DNA of 64,000 nucleotides, taken from NCBI RefSeq assembly GCF_008806385.1, contig NZ_VZZK01000020.1, positions 43,677 through 107,676 on the forward strand, written 5' to 3'. The translations under genes were made by a program, and so were the position numbers. Positions 60,382 to 64,000 of this stretch are shown here, piece after piece. Under the pieces are notes generated by a model. That model had not been told where the DNA came from. It was given only the letters and a program-made list of their open reading frames with translations, and did not search any database. Positions within the stretch are counted from its first letter, which is position 1. Each line of letters starts with the position of its first letter. Origin of the DNA: Methylobacterium soli (GTDB lineage: Bacteria; Pseudomonadota; Alphaproteobacteria; Rhizobiales; Beijerinckiaceae).

Positions 60382-61008
60382 TCAGGTATGCGCGAAGATG
60401 TCGGTCTCGGCCCAGCCGGCGAGGTCGAGGCGGGCGCGGGTGGGCAGGAAATCGAAGCAGCTTTGCGCCAGGGCGGTGCGGCCCTCGCGCGCCAGCATCG
60501 CGTCGAGGCGCGTCCGCGCCGCGTGCAGGTGCAGCACGTCGGAAGCCGCGTAATCGACCTGGGCCTGGCTTAAGGTGGGGGCGCCCCAATCCGAGGATTG
60601 CTGCTGCTTCGAGAGGTCGATGCCGACGAGCTCGCGCACCACGTCCTTGAGGCCGTGGCGGTCGGTATAGGTGCGGGCCAGCTTCGAGGCGACCTTGGTG
60701 CAGTAGACCGGCGCCGGCATCACCCCGAGATTCTGCAGCAGCACCGCGAGGTCGAACCGGGCGAAGTGGAAGATCTTCAGCACGCCCGCATCGGCCAGCA
60801 CCCGCTTCAGGATCTCGGGCGCCGGGTCGTCCGGCCGGATCTGCACCACGTCGGCGCTGCCATCGCCGCGCGAGATCTGCACCACGCAGAGCCGGTCCCG
60901 GTGGGGGTTCAGCCCCAGCGTCTCGGTGTCGATGGCGATGGCGGGGCCGGCCTCGTAATCGGCGGGCAGGTCGCCGCGGTGGAGGCGGATGGTGGGCTGA
61001 GCGGGCAT
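60382..61008 (-). CDS. Ribonuclease D-type 3'-5' exonuclease
   Basis: DEDD-family exonuclease of 208 residues; ExoI IAIDTETLGLNPHRDRLCVVQ, ExoII FHFARFDLAVL, ExoIII region YAASDVLHLH. It lacks the HRDC domains of E. coli RNase D, matching the short alphaproteobacterial form that acts on RNA 3' ends. Lies upstream of the lpt block, the conserved neighbour order in this group. Confidence 0.9.
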   Translation of the reverse strand: MPAQPTIRLHRGDLPADYEAGPAIAIDTETLGLNPHRDRLCVVQISRGDGSADVVQIRPDDPAPEILKRVLADAGVLKIFHFARFDLAVLLQNLGVMPAPVYCTKVASKLARTYTDRHGLKDVVRELVGIDLSKQQQSSDWGAPTLSQAQVDYAASDVLHLHAARTRLDAMLAREGRTALAQSCFDFLPTRARLDLAGWAETDIFAHT

Positions 61009-61194
61009 CGGGTCGATTCGGTCAGGTCTCTGAGGCGCAAGCGGATTTTTCGCGCCTACCATTCGGACCGGTCCGCAGCAAGCGCGCGACCCCCGGGGCG
61101 GCGGATCGCCCTTGGCCGCGGGCCGGCCGCGCGCCCGGTCGCCCCACCCCGCGCCTCGGGCGGAGGTCGCGGGGCGGGACGCGGGCTCAAAACC

Positions 61195-61563
61195 TTACTT
61201 CTGCTTGGCGATGACCTTGTCCTTGATCCCGTCATAGACGTTCTGCGGGATGATCTTCTTGGAGACGAGCTCGTCCTTGCCCCGATAGGGGCGGCCCTTG
61301 ATGATCGCGCCGGAGCGGGCGGCGCCGATGCCCGGGAGCGCGTCGAGCTCTTCCGCGGTGGCGCTGTTGAGGTCGATCAGGGCGCCCTTGGCGGCGTTCG
61401 GCGGGCCCGCGACGGGGGCGGTGGGCTTGGCCGGCGTCGCCGGGGCGGCGGGGGCTCCGACGCTGGGCTTCGTGGGGGTCGCGGGGCTCGGGGCCTGGGC
61501 GAGGGCGGGCGCCGCCGCGAAGCAGGTCAGGAGGGCGAGCGTACGGATGAGGGACGACGTCAT
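61195..61563 (-). CDS. Secreted helix-hairpin-helix protein (ComEA-like)
   Basis: 122-residue exported protein: signal peptide (IRTLALLTCFAAAPALAQA), Pro/Ala-rich linker, then one helix-hairpin-helix DNA-binding motif LIDLNSATAEELDALPGIGA, similar to ComEA. Role in DNA uptake is only an analogy. ATG 61563 has GGGAGAA upstream. Confidence 0.8.
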   Translation of the reverse strand: MTSSLIRTLALLTCFAAAPALAQAPSPATPTKPSVGAPAAPATPAKPTAPVAGPPNAAKGALIDLNSATAEELDALPGIGAARSGAIIKGRPYRGKDELVSKKIIPQNVYDGIKDKVIAKQK

Positions 61564-61907
61564 GGCGGTTCTCCCGGAGCCGTTCCCGCCCATGGCGGCC
61601 TCGGCCCCCTAAGATCTAGGGCGCGCGACTTGAACCCAGGCTTAACGGTGCGACATCGGGCCGCCCGCGGATGCGCGCCGGATTACGGCCGGACCTCGCG
61701 CGTGTCCGAAACGCCCGCTCGCCGGCCGACCCGCCGGCCCGGGCTGCCGCGGGGGCACCCTGCCCCCGCGCGAAGGCTCTAGCCAGAACGGGTGCGTGCC
61801 GCTATAAGCGCGCCCTCGAATCTCCGTTTGAACACGGTGCGTGAGGCGATCCTCCGAGATGGGGGCCGCGCGAGCGCACCTTTGCCAGTTGTAGCAGGAC
61901 CCTCGTC
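61564..61907. other. 344-base region upstream of rpmF
   Basis: No gene. Contains the hairpin at 61748-61770; the rpmF promoter should lie to its right, before the short leader with AGGACC. Confidence 0.45.
61748..61770. promoter_or_regulatory. Perfect 10-bp hairpin upstream of rpmF
   Basis: CGCGGGGGCA and TGCCCCCGCG with a CCC loop, 138 bases before the rpmF ATG. Could terminate a transcript arriving from the left or form part of an rpmF leader. Confidence 0.4.
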
Positions 61908-62096
61908 ATGGCCGTTCCGAAGCGAAAGACCTCCCCCTCGCGGCGCGGCATGCGCCGGTCCGCCGACGCCCTCAAGGCCCCGACCTATGTCGAGGACAAG
62001 GATTCGGGCGAGCTGCGCCGTCCCCACCACATCGACCTGAAGACCGGCATGTATCGCGGCCGTCAGGTCCTCAAGGTGAAGTCGGCCGAGGCCTGA
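61908..62096 (+). CDS. rpmF: 50S ribosomal protein L32
   Basis: 62-residue basic ribosomal protein; [18 protein letters not shown] opening and the internal [18 protein letters not shown] segment identify L32 of the alphaproteobacterial type (no zinc-binding Cys). Highly expressed housekeeping gene, here not followed by plsX/fabH. Confidence 0.96.
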
Positions 62097-62110
62097 GGCT
62101 TCCGCTGCGC

Positions 62111-62127
62111 GAGCCCCGCGCGGGCTC
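62111..62127 (+). terminator. Short hairpin after rpmF
   Basis: GAGCCC and GGGCTC arms separated by CGCGC, 14 bases after the rpmF stop. No T-run follows. Confidence 0.35.
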
Positions 62128-62159
62128 CCCGGCGCGCCCGCGCGGCGCGCCACGACCGC

Positions 62160-62432
62160 TCAGGCGCGCCGCCGTGCTGCCTGCGCGTAGAGCGCCGTGG
62201 CCGTGCGCGTCCGCTCCCCCCGCGAGGGACGCAAGCCCGGATCCGAGCTGACGATCAGCTGGGCGACGAAGCCCGCCAGCGGGCGCCGGATCGCCGTCGC
62301 GGCCCCGCACCGCCCCGCCTCATCCCAAGCCAGAACCGTGAGCGCCCGCGAGGCCTCCGGTGCCGTGCCGGATCGCGACGCCGCGGCGTCAGCCTGATCC
62401 ATTCCCGGAAGATCTGTCCCAGCCCGCGCCAT
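62160..62432 (-). CDS. Hypothetical protein
   Basis: 90-residue protein of unknown function: a polar N-terminal half, then AWDEAGRCGAATAIRRPLAG, FVAQLIVSSDPGLRPSRG and ERTRTATALYAQAARR. Its composition looks coding and a good ribosome site (GGAGGGCGAGG) precedes the ATG at 62432. No signal or membrane segment. Confidence 0.55.
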   Translation of the reverse strand: MARAGTDLPGMDQADAAASRSGTAPEASRALTVLAWDEAGRCGAATAIRRPLAGFVAQLIVSSDPGLRPSRGERTRTATALYAQAARRRA

Positions 62433-63035
62433 CGCCCTCGCCCTCCGCGTTCCGTCCCGCGGATGCTGCAAAGGTGGGGCCGCCGTTAACCGTTCGTCAA
62501 CCTTTCGCTGGGCCGGCCCCGTGACGCGGCGCGATCTTATGCGCGGACGGGGGTGCGAGGGGCGACTTGTCCGGAGAGGTCGCACCCCTCATCCGGTCGG
62601 CTCGCGCCGACTCGACCTCTCCCGGACGGGAGAGGTGATGCGCATCGTCCCAGGGCTCCACTTCGCGGCCCGGAGAGAGAATGCCGCGGGCAGCGCGACG
62701 GGCCCCCTCTCCCGTTCGGGAGAGGGTTGGGGTGAGGGGTGCGCGCTGTCCGGAAAGGTCGCACCCCTCACCCGGTCGGCTCGCGCCGACTCGACCTCTC
62801 CCGGACGGGAGAGGTGAGGCGCTCCCCCGTCGCTCAGGGACGCCGGAGTCGAGCCCGGGATGCGCAGGTGATGTCGGAACGGGCGCAAGTAGCGCGACAT
62901 GCCCCCTCTCCCGTGCGGGAGAGTTTGCCCGCGAAGCGGGCCGGGGTGAGGGATGCGACCTGTCCGGAGAAGTCGCCCCTCACCGGCCCGCTCTCGCGGA
63001 CTCGACCACGCCCGAGCGGGAACAATGCCCTCGGC
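62433..63035. other. 603-base gene-free interval, mostly repeat
   Basis: Between the leftward hypothetical gene and the stop of phaR. The repeat cluster (62552-63025) fills most of it; a near-CtrA motif (62486-62500) sits at the left. No gene was recognised. Confidence 0.6.
62552..63025. repeat. Dispersed intergenic repeat, locus 3 (three copies)
   Basis: Copies at about 62552-62637 (its left half missing), 62702-62816 and 62898-63025. The first two share the spacer found at locus 2 (CAGGGCTCCACTTCGCGG, GGGCAGCGCGA) and a period of 179-180 bases. The third has a small extra hairpin, GCCCGCGAAGCGGGC, inside its first block and a more divergent second half. Confidence 0.85.
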
Positions 63036-63626
63036 CTATTTCTTGGCGAGCGCCTCCAAGCGCTGCTGCATCTCGGCCATCTGGCGCTTGAGGTCGTCGA
63101 GGTCGGTGCCGGCGGCGGGTGGCGGGGCCGGGATGCTGGGGGCGCTCGGGATCTGGCCCGGCGGCCCGAAATTCGTGAACATCTTCATGGCATCGCCGAA
63201 GAAGCTCATATTCGCCCGCACCTGCTCCTCCAGCGCGTGCTGGAAGGCCGTGGGGCCGAAGCTCTGGGAAAGTTTCTCGCGAAGCCCGTCCTGGTCGCGG
63301 GCGAAATTCGCCATCGAGAATTCGAGGAAACTCGGCACCATCGTGCGCATGCTGTCGCCGTAGAAGCGGATCAGCTGGCGCAGGAAGGCCACCGGCAGCA
63401 GGTTGTCGTCGCCGGCCTTGTTCTCCTGCTCGAAGATGATCTGCGTCAGGACCGAGCGGGTGATGTCGTCGCCCGAGCGGGCATCGTAGACGACGAAATC
63501 CTCGCCGTTCTGCACCATGGTCGCGAGGTCTTCCAAGGTCACATAGGTCGAGGTGCCGGTGTGATAGAGGCGCCGGTTGGCGTATTTCTTGATGACGGTC
63601 TGATGTGCTTTGCCGTTTTCCGCCAT
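63036..63626 (-). CDS. phaR: Polyhydroxyalkanoate synthesis repressor PhaR
   Basis: DNA-binding protein that also binds PHB granules, controlling phasin and its own gene. 196 residues: the PhaR N-terminal DNA-binding domain (IKKYANRRLYHTGTSTYVTL, DFVVYDARSGDDITRSVL), a PHB accumulation domain (LIRFYGDSMRTMVPSFLE), and a C-terminal coiled coil (LKRQMAEMQQRLEALAKK). ATG 63626 follows GGGAGAGG. Divergent from a thiolase gene, the usual pha layout. Confidence 0.95.
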   Translation of the reverse strand: MAENGKAHQTVIKKYANRRLYHTGTSTYVTLEDLATMVQNGEDFVVYDARSGDDITRSVLTQIIFEQENKAGDDNLLPVAFLRQLIRFYGDSMRTMVPSFLEFSMANFARDQDGLREKLSQSFGPTAFQHALEEQVRANMSFFGDAMKMFTNFGPPGQIPSAPSIPAPPPAAGTDLDDLKRQMAEMQQRLEALAKK

Positions 63627-63934
63627 CTGTGCGGCCTCTCCCAACCCGAAGGTAGCGGCGCGGACCTTCCGGTTTGCTCCGGGTGCAACCCGGAACCGCC
63701 CCTCGCGCCTGCGAAGGACCTTAAGACTTTCCCCCGCCGACGAAAACAGCAATCTGCCCCTCGTCCACGCAGAATAATGCCGGATGCAGATTGTATCGTG
63801 TATTCAATCCTACCGGTACGTCACGCACGCTTTGAGACCGTGCTTGACTTCACCAAGCTCAAGGCTTTCATCCCCTGAACGGCATAGAGCGCGCGTGAGC
63901 CCAAGCAGCGCCGGCCGCGAGAGGAGAACGTCAG
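63627..63934. promoter_or_regulatory. phaR-phaA divergent promoter region
   Basis: 308 bases, no gene, relatively A/T-rich in the centre. Contains the TGC/GCA-rich inverted repeat at 63750-63793 and TTGTATCGTGTATTCAATCC just after it. Promoters for both genes must lie here. Confidence 0.6.
63750..63793. promoter_or_regulatory. TGC-rich inverted repeat, candidate PhaR operator
   Basis: Perfect 8-base arms CAATCTGC and GCAGATTG, 28 bases apart, with GCAGAATAATGC between. PhaR proteins of Paracoccus and relatives bind TGC-rich sites, from memory of that literature, so this is a candidate autoregulatory site. Confidence 0.5.
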
Positions 63935-64000
63935 ATGGCAGGCAGCGAAGAGATCGTGATCGTCGGTGCGGCGCGCACCCCGGTCGGCTCCTTCGGCGGC
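63935..64000 (+). CDS. phaA: Acetyl-CoA acetyltransferase, 5' end only
   Basis: First 22 codons only, running off the right edge. The opening MAGSEEIVIVGAARTPVGSF is the standard thiolase N terminus. Strong ribosome site (GAGAGGAGAACG). Next to phaR, so the PHB beta-ketothiolase is the natural reading. Confidence 0.85.
   Translation, partial: MAGSEEIVIVGAARTPVGSFGG

Overview
The window is GC-rich (about 70% or more) chromosomal DNA from an alphaproteobacterium of the order Hyphomicrobiales, most likely Methylobacterium or a close relative. The case rests on several things together: an XoxF-type (lanthanide) PQQ methanol dehydrogenase, PhaR next to a thiolase start, the lptC-lptA-lptB-rpoN-hpf-ptsN order, a NepR-like anti-sigma factor, a CpdR-like receiver protein, and small families typical of the group (DUF3309, DUF3775, a 50-aa membrane protein ahead of xerD). 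The species call is an inference from these features; no database search was possible. No rRNA, tRNA, CRISPR array, insertion sequence or prophage was recognised.

Layout. 0-16 kb: a bd-type quinol oxidase subunit I, topoisomerase IB, a glycosyltransferase overlapping a methyltransferase, an FMN reductase, the envelope pair penicillin-binding protein 1C and alpha-2-macroglobulin, a protease-like protein that has lost its catalytic residues, and a small DUF3309 membrane protein. 15-21 kb: sulfur assimilation (cysteine synthase, then cysA-cysW-cysT-sbp read leftward) with two similar palindromes upstream of sbp. 21-29 kb: a NepR-like gene, an enoyl-CoA hydratase, a cluster of 180-bp repeats, a stand-alone CheB-type methylesterase, and a sensor kinase translationally coupled to a peptide-binding protein. 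29-41 kb: two FAD-linked hydroxyacid oxidases, dapB, gpmA, alkB, a chromate transporter overlapping the glcD region, and a small cytochrome c.

41-50 kb: a divergent ohrR/ohr pair with two operator-like inverted repeats, a BioC-like methyltransferase, a solitary xoxF, xerD with its coupled small membrane protein, a 12-bp minisatellite, aroK-aroB, a PAP2 membrane phosphatase, a CpdR-like response regulator and hpt. 50-64 kb: a zinc-ribbon membrane protein divergent from ftsE-ftsX, a YdcF-type membrane protein, then a long leftward block (rnd, lptC, lptA, lptB, rpoN, hpf, ptsN and a secreted protein), a helix-hairpin-helix protein, rpmF, another repeat cluster, and phaR divergent from the first codons of phaA at the right edge.

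Most genes are housekeeping or envelope functions. The less ordinary elements are the kinase/binding-protein pair beside a lone CheB domain, the orphan NepR and orphan XoxF, the degenerate protease, a cysA frame with no usual start codon near its domain, the dispersed repeat family and several well-formed palindromes in intergenic DNA.
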